64,000 bases of DNA from Vishniacozyma victoriae (taxonomy: Eukaryota; Basidiomycota; Tremellomycetes; Tremellales; Bulleribasidiaceae): contig JADPYG010000007.1 of the NCBI GenBank assembly GCA_017654735.1, positions 62,001 to 126,000 of the forward strand, in the 5' to 3' direction. Both the position numbers and the translations under genes were made by a program. Numbering within the stretch: the first letter of the stretch is position 1; every line of letters starts with the position of its first letter. This document shows, piece by piece, positions 42,598 through 55,732 of this stretch. The notes under the pieces are model-generated. The model did not search any database. It was not told the origin of the DNA and saw only the letters and a program-made list of their open reading frames with translations.

Positions 42598-44817
42598 ATG
42601 TCGTCGGCATGGCCACCACAACTCAAGTAAGTCAGCTAATACTTGCTAGGCATGTTAGGGAGCTGACGATATAGAGCATGGGTTCAAGAATGTTTGGCAA
42701 AAGCGACTCCCGCTAGCAAGACAGCAGTTAACGATGAGCTGAAGCAGGTCAGTCGTCTCTGCATACAGTTCAAGCCTGTCCTGACTCGTAGATACTGTTT
42801 AGAGCTCATGCAGATAAAACGATAGATACGACCGACTGGTCAAAAGTCGAGCTACAAGCGTGAGTGTCAGGCTGATGCTCGGCGCCTTGTATTGAAGGTA
42901 AGCTGATGATTTAGTCTGAAGGCTCAAACTGCTCGGACGACCCATGTTCCCGTACAAACCTATAAACCCCCGCCTCCACCCTACATGCCAACAGCAGGAC
43001 CATCCACACCGACACTAGCAAACCATTTCCTCTCCCCAGCGGTCAAGGTTGAACAATCACCAAAACAGACTAAAAAGACCAAGAAACAGAAAAAGTAAGT
43101 ACACCACTCCCGTCACCGTGATCCAAGCTGATGGGTAGGAACGATGGATCAAGCTCATTCCCTACACCATACTACTTTGAGTCAGCGGCTGATATGGAAG
43201 CTCTAGCCCGTCGAGCGGCGAGGTTTCAAGCGGCCGCCCCGACTCAGAATACTCAAAATGGAATAGGTGTCAGTGGGTGGTTTGGAGATGATGGGGATAG
43301 TCATGGACTAGGAATAGTTCCTGGTCAAGTAAACAAGGGAAAGATGAGAGGTAAAGGAGCATTCGGATATGGAGCAGCGGAAATTATGGAGGTTGATCCC
43401 GTATGCTGTTTCCCCTTAACATCATCATATTTGCTAATGACAAGAATGTGATTGATTGGGATAAACATACGATAAAAGGAACAAGCACGAAATTGGAGAA
43501 GTCTTATCTTAGACTAACATCAGTATGTCCCTCCCTTCCCGATCCTCAGGTACTCAGGCTAACAGGCAGGAACCCTCACCAGCTGACATCCGACCATTAC
43601 ATATCTTGAAAGAAACTCTACAGCTCTTGAAACGGAAATGGAAAGATAATCATAATTACGCCTACGCTCTAGATCAATTCAAATCAATGCGTCAAGATCT
43701 AACAGTGAGTTATTCTTCCTCTCCATCTCCTACAACCCCGCTCGCTTCCCTCACTCTCCTCAATGTCCCACTCGTTTCACTCGCTGATGACAGGTCCAAC
43801 GTATAAAGAATGAATTCACGGTAGAGGTATACGAAATTCACGCTCGTATAGCTCTAGAAGCAGTATGTCCACCTTCCATCTGTTGAGCAGGGTGGGCTAA
43901 CGAAATAGAAAGACTTAGGAGAGTATAATCAATGTCAAACGATGTTACGCCAGTTATATGAACTAGGATTAAAAGGACATCCACAGGAATTCCTCTCTTA
44001 TCGGATTATCTACTTGCTTCATACAAGGAATCGGTCAGGTATGTCCCCACCATCTGACCAACCTCCAAATCCCCCCCTGATATCGTCACCTCTATCACCC
44101 TCCTCCCAGATCTCAGCTCGAACTAGCTCCTCTTCTCTGCCAAGCTCCCCTTCCCTCCTTGACCAAGCTCCCCTTCCCTCCTCGACCACAATCTTCAAGC
44201 TCGGCCCGCTCTTCGAGCAGACCTCGCTGATATTCAGATATGGCAGCCCTCCTAGCCCAACTCACACCCACCGAAAAATCAGATCCAGGAGTCCACCACG
44301 CGCTCCAAATTCACGCATCACTAGCCACATCAAATTACGTCCGTTTCTTTCGGTTATTCAATACTGCACCCAACATGTCGGGGTATATATTGGATCATTT
44401 TGTGGAGAGGGAACGGATGAGTGCTTTGACTATTATGTCCAAGGCGTGAGTCCTCTTTCCCTTTTCTTATTCACTTCCTTTCTGTCCCGATCTTGGTCTG
44501 GGAATTCGGTTGGAAGTGCTGGAGATGTTGGAAGACGTAAGCTGATGAACAGGTATATGACCCTCCCCCTTCCCCATTTAACTCAGACACTCTCATTCGA
44601 TTCCGATACCGAAACCGACCAATTCCTCGATACACACAAAATAGCGACCTACATCCAACCCCCCGCCGCACCTCAAACGGGTCCATGGAAATCTATCAAA
44701 CCATTACCGGTAATCTCGATGGAACAGAGAGTGTGGGATTGTAAGAAAGCCCATGGAGGTTGTGTCGCGGGGATGCAGAAATATCGGGTGGTGGATTTAA
44801 AGGGGCAGGTCGATTAG
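42598..44817 (+). CDS. THP3: Thp3/LENG8 family SAC3/GANP-domain protein
   Basis: 498 residues in 11 exons: 42598-42626, 42675-42747, 42792-42859, 42915-43094, 43139-43400, 43445-43522, 43570-43704, 43794-43862, 43909-44038, 44238-44445, 44553-44817. Yeast Thp3 with Csn12 couples transcription elongation and mRNA maturation; LENG8 is the animal counterpart. The SAC3/GANP core is clear: ESYLRLTS-like KSYLRLTSEPSPADIRPLHI, QRIKNEFTVEVYEIHARIAL, LGEYNQCQTMLRQLYELGL, NYVRFFRLFNTAPNMSGYIL and ERERMSALTIMSKAYMTLPL. The start at 42598 (MSSAWPPQLK) was chosen over 42609 because only it keeps frame across the first intron. Low-complexity Pro and Gly regions fill the N-terminal third. Confidence 0.9.
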
Positions 44818-45882
44818 GTGAGTATGTTTTCGATGGAAAGTGTTGGACGAGGTAATGTTATTCCCTTCTTTTATTCTCCCTACCGGATCGAATATGAAGA
44901 TTCTGGATCTATCGACGGTCCGTCGTGTTTGTTGCTAGGGGTAAACCTACATCTATTACCGACATATCATGCATGCTTTATCCTCTTGTTCGCCCGATAC
45001 CCTACAACGAGTTCTCGTGATTCACGATGCCGATCATCTATCCTGACTTCGAGACTTCCCCCCCATCAAGTGGTGTATCAGGTATAGCAACGGACTGACA
45101 CCGCTTTCTTCGCTCAGACACGTTCGACGACTTCCTATATACCAAGCCCCAAGGGCTGCTACGCTCTGAGCTCCAAGCGTTAAAAGGACTGACTTGTAGA
45201 CCGACATCATCATCAATCGTCCTTTACACCTACACCAGGGGGTTTCACGCCCTAAGGCTCACTCTGGACAACATACCTTTCACCGTCCAAAACATCTCTA
45301 TCAACTTACCCTTCACTGACGGACCAGAGGCTGCTGTCCCAAAGGCAAGGAGAAGTTGATCAATGGGGTTTTATGGCGGTCTTCCTTTCAAGCCCCCTCT
45401 TACATGTCGATCCTTTCAACGACGCTCCCGGGGGTCTCTTGCTCGCTCGGCGTCACATCTGGAGGATGGACTTGTCTGGAGCGTGTGAACAAGTGTACAT
45501 ATCCCTTCATAAGGGGGATATGTGGTGCAGTGAAGGGAGCACAGGGAAATAAACCCAGACATTCTGTGGATCCTTTTATGACCGCTCCAGGGGCAGGTAT
45601 GCCAACGCGGGCAACAAGAGAGTATCTCTGCCTCACTTCGTCCAGTGCTCCAGGGGCACTAACCCTGGCATGGCAATAGGCACAAAGGTAAGATATATGT
45701 AACGCACAAGCTCTCCAGATTTCCTTTCGGCAGCGCAAGGCGGTGCTTATCCATTCATCCGGGACACAGCCAAGTGACCAAGAGTGCGCGCTGACATTTG
45801 GTACATATACAAAGTTGAGCCAGATTTCCTTCTGCAACTACCACACATCCACTCCAGAGTATTCAAACAAACACACATTATC
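44818..45882. other. Spacer with degenerate duplicated sequence and promoter of the 45883 orphan
   Basis: The THP3 3' flank is followed by the decayed copy described at 45104-45450, then by sequence holding three copies of GCTCC(A/C)GGGG(C/G) near 45430, 45590 and 45650. CCTTTCGG at 45724-45731 is a weak match to the orphan octamer. Confidence 0.4.
45104..45450 (+). pseudogene. Decayed protein-coding copy 1 (pairs with 48240-48560)
   Basis: Plus-strand sequence with coding-like patches broken by stops and frame changes, for example YTRGFHALRLTLDNIPF and, in another frame, KLINGVLWRSSFQAPSYMSI. It is colinear with the segment near 48240-48560, which gives GTRGSHALKLVLTTLLP and QLINAMIWRSSTQASCRISI. 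Shared nucleotide blocks include ATCAACTTACC(C/T)TTC and GGCGGTCTTCC. Both look like relics of one gene. I do not recognise the ancestor. Confidence 0.55.
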
Positions 45883-46541
45883 ATGTCACCCAGTATCGCC
45901 GAGACAACCAATATGACCGCCACAGCAGATAGCATTCTACAGACGCACTCACCCGCGGTGTCAGATTCAAGCATTGAGGATTATGTGCCAACCGAAGAAG
46001 ACGGTAAGATTGCAGCCGAACTCGAGCTTGACAGCATCGGAGACTCACTCGAGTTGACCAGGAAATTCATCATGCAATACCCCGAAAAGGGGGGAAGTGT
46101 ACGCCAAACTCGCATTCATACAGCGTTGGTTGATCAGCAAGAACATCTCAGCAAAATGCGCAAGATGATCTTGGCAGCAAATTGGGGCGCAGTAAACGGG
46201 GAAGAGGATTTGACCAAGAGCCTTCAGGACTTTCAAACCGAATTCCAGAATGATCATCACCCCAGAGCGTGAGTCATTCATTGGAGACTTGTTCCTGACT
46301 GTTTGTGCTGAAACTGTATTCCAGATGTGCAGATCTCATCGAGGGAGCCAAAAAGTCCTGGTGGGCCGCACACAGTCTGTTCCAGGAAGCTGAAGTGGAA
46401 ATCTTGGGCAGGCGCAACGGGAGTGCACAAGAGATGGAGGATTCACGGTACCCAAGGACTGAAGGAGGATGTACTGGAGCGGAAGAAAAGGAGCGCAGCC
46501 TACAGGAGTCCAGAGATCGCTCAGTGGCTGAGGGAATGTGA
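45883..46541 (+). CDS. Orphan helical protein, 200 residues (helical-orphan group)
   Basis: Exons 45883-46268 and 46325-46541; the 56-nt intron (GTGAGT donor, TTCCAG acceptor) is phase 2. A Ser/Thr/acidic N-terminus (DSSIEDYVPTEEDGKIAAEL) precedes helices SLELTRKFIMQYPEKGG, IHTALVDQQEHLSKMRKMIL and GEEDLTKSLQDFQTEFQNDH. After the intron comes CADLIEGAKKSWWAAHSLFQ. The layout, including D/E-L-T/S-K-x-L before the phase-2 intron and a Trp-bearing helix after it, matches the orphan at 50080. Another frame in exon 2 (EDVLERKKRSAAYRSPEIAQ onward, to 46683) also looks coding, so the C-terminus may be longer if a frameshift or extra intron is involved. Confidence 0.65.
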
Positions 46542-47540
46542 CCATGGAGAGCATACAGACTCAAATGATGAAATTTTTATCGGCTCAATGCCGAGCTTTG
46601 AAAATTTCCTCCTGCTAATGACACGACCGGGGCATTCTAAGGGAGGAAAAGACCTGAGTGGCAGAAAGTACAATAATCTGTGATACTCATAAAGTATGAT
46701 TATGGTGTATTTCAAGGGCGTCAGTCCACGTGCATGTGGGGACATGCTGTTACGTGAAATGAATGCCGGGAACATTTCAATCACATCCTTGTAGGTCAAT
46801 GGTCTTGTTGCAAGTACAGGTACCTCGTTTGCTATGAAGCTAAGGGTCTTCCTCCTTTCAGTATACGCTTCCGGAGATTTGCTAATCTTAAAAGACGGCT
46901 CAAAGGGTTGTTGTGTTGGGCCAGACCTAGAACCCCTGACAGGCAGCTGCCATTGACCCTACACCGAAATTACTTTGCCTTGCGCACAAAGGGCTTGAAG
47001 TGCAAGAGTCCAACAACAGTCCTGCAGACAAAATGAACAAAAGACAGTTTGCCTCCGTTGAGCATAACGCCAGGAGTTGTTTCCCCTGCCTGGCGTACAA
47101 CCTGAATGTCTGCTCAACTATCAACCCCTGCCTTTACCATTCATCGCCCCGGACTACATCTTCTTCTTTAATCAGACGGGCAGGGGTACCATGAATGGTT
47201 TGCAGCTGAAAGTGTCTACATATACCAGCAAGGAAACCCGTTAGCTCCGTCCCACTCAACAATTACGTTAAAAGACACGCTCAATGAGAGGTTTGGCTGA
47301 CATAGCCAGAACTCATAGGATCAGTGCGAGACATTGGCTCATTAAGGTTATTGCTAAAAGCCACAGGTCACCACCCTTAAATCAGCACTTGCGATGCATT
47401 TCACTGTTAGTGACCCTAGCAATATCAAAATCAGATGATACATAGGTAGCTAGTCTTGGAGCGAGTGCACGTATCTCTTCCTGTTACAAAGTTGACAACA
47501 TTGGCGGGGTATGGCGATGATGATAAAGATTGCCGTCGAC
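46542..47540. other. Intergenic, no gene supported
   Basis: About 1 kb with no defensible gene on either strand. The right part is the 3' flank of the yippee gene. The short frame at 47000-47194 (NARSCFPCLAYNLNVCS) has no splice or homology support. Confidence 0.4.
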
Positions 47541-48093
47541 TCAAGCCTCTCTCAAGAGTTCTTTCTCAAGCACGTAACGACCTGACCAGTATCAACTAAG
47601 ATGGTTTCCTGTCGCAACTTACCTTCCTTGTACTTTTGATCTTTTTCCTCGGCGCGGACGTAGAACCAGCCTAATGTAGTATTGCACCGAGCACAGAAGA
47701 CATCTGTAACTGTATGTTGTCCGGTTCTGTGTTCTTAGCTACCTCTCTTGCATTGAAAGAAGACCCTCTGAACCCACCTCATTTCACGGACGTCCTCATC
47801 GCCCTTGACTGTATTCTCTACCTCGGCGACCAAGCTGTTGTCAATTGATTCCATCTGTGCTAGATAGCTTCGAAAAGCTCGAAATTATTGGAAGACCTAC
47901 AATGCCTTTCCGTGTAGCCCAGTAAACTGCTTCGATAGAATATTTGTCGAGTGCAGCTAGTGGGAAATGAGTTCTGCCAATAAGAGGTTCTTACAATGTG
48001 GGTCGAGCACTCTTCACATTGAAACTCCTTTTCATCACTACCACCTGGAGCAGTGACTTTCTGTTGTTGAGATGCGTCCTCGTTGGTGTTCAT
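47541..48093 (-). CDS. Yippee-like zinc-binding protein
   Basis: 118 residues in five exons: 48093-47995, 47956-47901, 47834-47778, 47726-47623 and 47581-47541 (357 nt). Yippee proteins are small zinc-binding folds; yeast Moh1 is the closest known type, with an unclear role in stress or stationary-phase survival. Both CxxC zinc pairs are present: [10 protein letters not shown] and [20 protein letters not shown]. Between them are [32 protein letters not shown] and the [10 protein letters not shown] hallmark; the end is [18 protein letters not shown]. The gene is embedded in an orphan island, unusual for a conserved family, and is cut into five tiny exons. Start chosen as the only ATG in frame with the first CxxC. 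Confidence 0.9.
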
Positions 48094-49042
48094 ATCGCAA
48101 AGATAAGGATAGATATGAGCGGTAGGTACAGCGACCGGCTGCGACCGAGAGACCGAAGTCGAACGGACTACGGCTCGGCATCCTCCTGCCGAGTTGTTGA
48201 GCCGTGCCTACTGCCCTGGATCCGCCATGCGGTTCCCACACGGAGATATACGAAGTTCGCCGAGCTGACTGAGCATTGGCAAGATCTCGTTGTTCTACAT
48301 CAACAAGACCTTTTACTGCATGGGACCAGGGGCTCTCACGCCCTGAAACTTGTCTTGACGACCCTTTTACCAATCAGAACGACTCCATCAACTTACCTTT
48401 CGTCAATTGACCAAGAGTACTGTCACCAAGGGAGGTATCAGTTGATAAACGCAATGATTTGGCGGTCTTCCACCCAAGCCTCCTGTCGCATATCGATCCA
48501 TTCATCATGCTCCAGGGGCTATGGCACTGACAAGGGTCGCTCAATGGCGTCAGTCACGTCAGTGTTTCCACAATTGAACAGACTACATTCAGATAATGTC
48601 GCAAGTCCAAAGGACTCGGTGCAAGCAGCCGCTACAATCATTGTTGGTATTGCGTCTTGGCTGATCTTATGGCTGAAGAACCCCAGAACTGACTCCTCCC
48701 AAAAACCCGTCCAGAGAGGTCTATCTTGAGCGTCTCGCAGTCATAGAAAAAATAGTCATTGGCACAATTGCCCGTCCTTTCATCCGAAATGACATGGAAG
48801 TAGTGCCCTGTTGGTGAATGGCCTAAGCATTGTTTACGTTTCATCATCCATTCACTTGAAGGCGTCCATTGATCAATACCAAGATACAAGGGTTCTGCTG
48901 CGGACTTTTCAAGAAGCGTCTCAGCCGCAACTCTGCTTCGAGTATATGTACACAAGTATGTCTCACGGACTTCCCGGTCTGATCTCATCACTCACTTTCC
49001 ACAACACCTCTCACTTTCCTCGAGCATCCAGGATATCCCACA
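48094..49042. other. Spacer with degenerate copy 2 and promoter of the 49043 orphan
   Basis: It holds the decayed copy at 48240-48560 and, 267 bp before the next start, the octamer CCTTTCAT (48776-48783). No intact gene. Confidence 0.45.
48240..48560 (+). pseudogene. Decayed protein-coding copy 2 (pairs with 45104-45450)
   Basis: The plus strand keeps an open frame giving ELTEHWQDLVVLHQQDLLLH, GTRGSHALKLVLTTLLPI and QLINAMIWRSSTQASCRISI, colinear with copy 1 but with a different pattern of disruptions. The first part lies just upstream of the yippee start, so the shared sequence is not part of that gene. Family unknown. Confidence 0.5.
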
Positions 49043-49594
49043 ATGGACGGCAACATGAATACTTCTATTGAATTAGCCTCTAGGAGCGGTGACTCTGACG
49101 AGCGTGAGCGATATCATCAAAATCAAGAGAGCAAAACGGGCCTTGGAACTTTGACAACGATCAATCGCCAGTTGAGTGCGCTGACTACCATTGCCGCCTC
49201 AGAGCACGCCAAGAAGATCAAAGGCGAGTACATGACCCAAATCACCAGGTACACACGTGACCTTACCCAGCTGAAATCTCGCCTCGCCAAAATACCCAGG
49301 GATTATTCAGGACACGGAGATACGTAAGTTGTGTTTGGGCGATCAAGAAACCTGCGTGCTGATTCCCTCAACAGGCTTGGCTACTGGAATCAAGATTCGC
49401 TTGGACCCATGATGAACATTGCCAATCTCATAGAGCATGTTGTTACGCAGATCCCTGCGCTCAAGAAAGAGATCGAGGATGAGGAGGATGAGGAAGGAAC
49501 TTATGCCGCTGCAACCAAGGATACATATGAGCCTGCAAAAAGCTGGATACCCGGTGATTCAACAATTGTCACAAGGACAGATAGGGAGCCATGA
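49043..49594 (+). CDS. Orphan helical protein, 166 residues (helical-orphan group)
   Basis: Exons 49043-49323 and 49375-49594; the 51-nt phase-2 intron has a GTAAGT donor, CTGAT branch and CAACAG acceptor. A polar N-terminus (ASRSGDSDERERYHQNQESK) is followed by helices GTLTTINRQLSALTTIAASE and YTRDLTQLKSRLAKIPRDYS. After the intron come GPMMNIANLIEHVVTQIPAL and KKEIEDEEDEEGTYAAATKD. No known domain, signal or membrane span. The R-D-L-T-Q-x-K/L helix just before the phase-2 intron resembles the orphans at 45883 and 50080. CCTTTCAT lies 267 bp upstream. Function unknown. Confidence 0.68.
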
Positions 49595-50079
49595 TTCCCC
49601 GCTTTGTTAATGTATAACATTTACAGTATCTGATCCATAGACACAGGAATTTATATTGAGGAGAATGTAGACATGAGCAAATGTATACACAGGTGACGGC
49701 TGCAGCTCCTGCCTACTATTACAGATTTGTCAGTCAGTCCTGCAGTTTTTAGCAGGTGAAGATTGCAGACAGGAGAGCAGGCTACAACAAGTCCATTACT
49801 AAGGTACCCTTTGTTGTCCCGTACTCCATCATGTGAAAGCATGGCCAGATTGGCTTAAGAGGTTGTAGCGTGAACAGAGAGAGGCTCAGTTAGGTCTCAT
49901 TAACCTTTGTTGGCAATGTGTGTCATCTCAGACCATACCTTTCTTTGCCAGGGGCTTGCGTTGAAAGGTTGGCCAACCCTTCATCAAAAGTCTTTTGCTT
50001 TTTGATTCTCTGAGTTTGTGCGTCTCACTCTCACACATACTTGCCATCCCCTTACAACACAGTCATCCACTCACTCACT
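49595..50079. other. Spacer and promoter of the 50080 orphan
   Basis: No gene. It contains a near-palindrome GAAAGGTTGGCCAACCCTTC (49963-49982), which includes CCAACCTTTC on the minus strand and CCCTTCATC on plus, and ACCCTTTGT at 49806-49814. Confidence 0.45.
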
Positions 50080-50763
50080 ATGGACCCAGCGCCAGACTTC
50101 TACCCATTTGATGAGATGAGAGAGGCCTTGCCAGAGCCAGACACATTCGAAGAGTCTGACATTGCTACTTCAAGGATCTCAATGGCAAGCTTAGCTGCTA
50201 GTGGCGTTGAAGGAAATCGAGAAGAGCTCTTGGCAAATGCCCCGGCGAGCAGACCTGCAGAAGAGGAACAAGTGTTGAATGCAAGGAGGAATGAGGTATC
50301 TATAGCTCTCCATGACCTCACAAAAGCCACGCTGGAAGGAACGCACCCCATCAATCATGGTCGTCAATATTGCGATAATCTTAATGAATGGCAAAACTCT
50401 CCATCCAACCTCTCTGCTGCAAACAAAGTCATCCCTTACCTCAGAGCTATGGCAAAGAATCGAACGGACTCCAAATTTGGGCGAAAGCAACGGGACCCAG
50501 CTCCTCATGTTCTGCACTGCGATGAGCTGAGTAAAGCTCTTGTTGAGCTGGAGACAGGAGCGCTAGAAGCCTCGTGCGTACTGCAACGTAAAAAATCCTT
50601 CTGAAGGCTGACATCATCTAGCGCCTTGCGGATTGTAACACTCAGGATTCAATGGGAGACAGAGCGCACAGTTCTCAAGTGGGAGTTGGCGAGAGAGAAT
50701 TGGATTCGCCATGGACGCCAGATCCTGTCCGATGCAGATGGTGGTAGCCAATTGTCAAGCTGA
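50080..50763 (+). CDS. Orphan helical protein, 211 residues (helical-orphan group)
   Basis: Exons 50080-50573 and 50622-50763; the 48-nt intron (GTGCGT donor, CTGAC branch, CATCTAG acceptor) is phase 2. An acidic, Pro-rich start (MDPAPDFYPFDEMREALPEP) precedes helices ARRNEVSIALHDLTKATLEG, QYCDNLNEWQN, SAANKVIPYLRAMAKN and CDELSKALVELETGALEAS. The last exon is one long basic Trp-bearing helix (LRIQWETERTVLKWELAREN). No known domain. Architecture and intron position parallel the gene at 45883, suggesting very diverged paralogues. The gene lies tandem to the 49043 orphan, 485 bp downstream of it. Confidence 0.7.
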
Positions 50764-51206
50764 TATTGGTGCCTGCGTTTTCATATATATTTATAGCAGA
50801 CAGTCAGTCAATGTAGGATGATGTTGAAGATGAAAATTTGACCCCCGAGTCCCCAAGAGTGGCTTGATCACAATAACGGACGTCAGAATCCTAGGTGAGG
50901 GTGTCTTTGGTTGTTTCTTGTTTGATTGTTTCGTCGTTGGTGCCGGTGAGAATCCCTACTTTACCTCTAGCTTCCAGAACAATGACTCCAGCGGCGGCTG
51001 AACGTGGCTGAGAAGCGTAGCCTTTGACACCGAAGAAAGTGGGTGAGCAAAAAGTCTTGGATTACTCCCATACATGACTTGAATAATATTACCGACTCCC
51101 ATCCTTCTTTCTCAATACAAAATCTTCCGATCCCTAATACCTACACGCGACATCCTTCCATACGCTTCCGTACACTACCTGTCGCCTTAATCGAGATAGG
51201 CGAGAC
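50764..51206. other. 3'-3' spacer
   Basis: It lies between the convergent 50080 orphan and the minus-strand gene ending at 51207. No gene seen. Confidence 0.45.
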
Positions 51207-52312
51207 CTACTCGCAGGTGGTAACGGTGTAATCGACAGTCTTGTCCTTCTGACCGGCGATCTTGGGCTGTTTGTCAGTTCAGTTCACACGAATGATGACG
51301 GTATGAGTTGGGAGAGGGATCGGTAGATTGGATTGAGAAATACGTCCGATTAAGGAGGTATTCTCCAACCCGTTCGGTTGTTACGATGAATAGGAGGTTC
51401 ATGCCTGATCGGGAAGAAGGATGGGGGATGAGGAACATGATTGAGGGATAGGAATGGGGTTTTTAACGAACCTTGAAGTCGAGGTAGACCAACTAATCAT
51501 CAGCGTAGTTCCTGTCGACAGCCTGTATAAAGCCCGCCTGGACCTTCGGCCCAGGCTCAAGAAATGACTCACCTCTCCCTTCTCCGGAGTCCACTGTCCA
51601 TCGGTATCCCTATAATAAACAATCTCATTACTACCCGCATCCCTAAACTCCGCAGTAGTATGACTCAAAGCACCATCGGTAGACCACTTGATTTCATAAC
51701 AAGTACTCTTGGTAACTAGGAAAGGTTTGGTACATCGTACATCCTTGTTGTCGTCGATACATTTTCCGGGGGCATAATCGAGGACGTGGCCTGATGCGAT
51801 CTTGGATGCTGGTTGTTAGCTGCGAGCGGAGCGGGGATCAGATGACGGAGTCGTCGAGTGAACGGGAGGGTTGGGTGCGGGGGAGACGACGAGTGATTAA
51901 GCGGTCTACTAGACGACGCGAACATAATCTCGTCTAGCCAGACCGACGATATTGAGGTGCAAGTGACGGGTGTAGAGCGTGATATGCTGGGGAGTCCAGA
52001 GTGAAGGGTTGAAGAAAGGGAAGGTGGCAACCGAACGTGGGTACTCTCCAACCGCAGTCAAGCCCCTAAGTCCAGCACCACCATTCCACGCACCCTCAAA
52101 CCCCAATCGTCCCACTTATACTGTATACCACCCAGGGATTCAGTCACAACGAGGAGGGAAAGGGAAGAGGTTGATGAAGGATGGTGGAGTGGAGGAAGAG
52201 AAAGACAAAGACAAAGAGAATAAAAACTGAACGTACGTTTCTTCATCAACCCGGACCCACCAGTCAAAGCGAGTCCAGCAGCGAGGATAGAGTTAACGTT
52301 AGGGATGTACAT
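51207..52312 (-). CDS. Putative small secreted protein, 191 residues
   Basis: Five exons: 52312-52237, 52114-51924, 51800-51573, 51492-51472 and 51266-51207 (576 nt, phases consistent). The N-terminus MYIPNVNSILAAGLALTGGS has a weak hydrophobic segment that could be a signal peptide. The next exon reads LGFEGAWNGGAGLRGLTAVG and YPRSVATFPFFNPSLWTPQH. Then SGHVLDYAPGKCIDDNKDVR, CTKPFLVTKSTCYEIKWSTD and YYRDTDGQWTPEKGELVYLD; the end is KTVDYTVTTCE. Four or more Cys in the C-terminal half suggest disulfides. The GTTCGC donor at 51923 and GTTCGT at 51471 are unusual and make exons 2 and 4 less certain. Tremellales-specific by my reading; function unknown. Confidence 0.62.
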
Positions 52313-52838
52313 CTTGTTATGTAGTATGTGTTTGTTATGTGTTATACGTTGATAGTAGTAGTGACTGAATGAGAGACACCAACGTGTCGCCTTCCCCTTC
52401 TTTATATGACATTGGTTCGGCGATCTCAATATAATGACGTAGTTGCCGGTACCGGGTGGGGTTCATTATCTGATCCCATGGGGTAAAGTTACTCGTAAAT
52501 CCCTCTTTACTCTTTCCACCTTCTACATCGGGATATGTTCTACACCATGTCAATGCATAGCTTCCGAGATCCACCCCTTTATACGAGTAAGTTAATAATT
52601 AGTACAAGAGTGGACTGAAGAGAGAGGATACTGTATACATAAATTTGAAGAAACCCATCTATTGTATTTAAACCTAACTTTGACTGGAGATTGTGTAGAG
52701 CACATTGTCCATATCCATATCCACCATCCACACATATACTCATCCATCCAGCCGTTCTACTCGCTTTCTACCCTCATTCCTAACAATGACTCTGTCTCCT
52801 ACCAATCACACTCAGCAGCACCTATCGGTGCTGGGGTC
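52313..52838. other. 5' flank of the secreted gene and 3' flank of MIG1
   Basis: No gene. A CATATCCATATCCACCATCC-type run lies near 52709-52733. Confidence 0.45.

Positions 52839-55732
<2,894 letters not shown>

Noticed and set aside
42609..42626. THP3 start at ATG 42609 (MATTTQ)
   Set aside because: This frame hits a stop after the first intron; only the ATG at 42598 keeps the conserved sequence in frame.
45400..45837. 146-residue minus-strand frame with APGA repeats
   Set aside because: It begins with a non-ATG codon, spans the decayed duplicate and the promoter of the 45883 gene, and has no splice or domain support.
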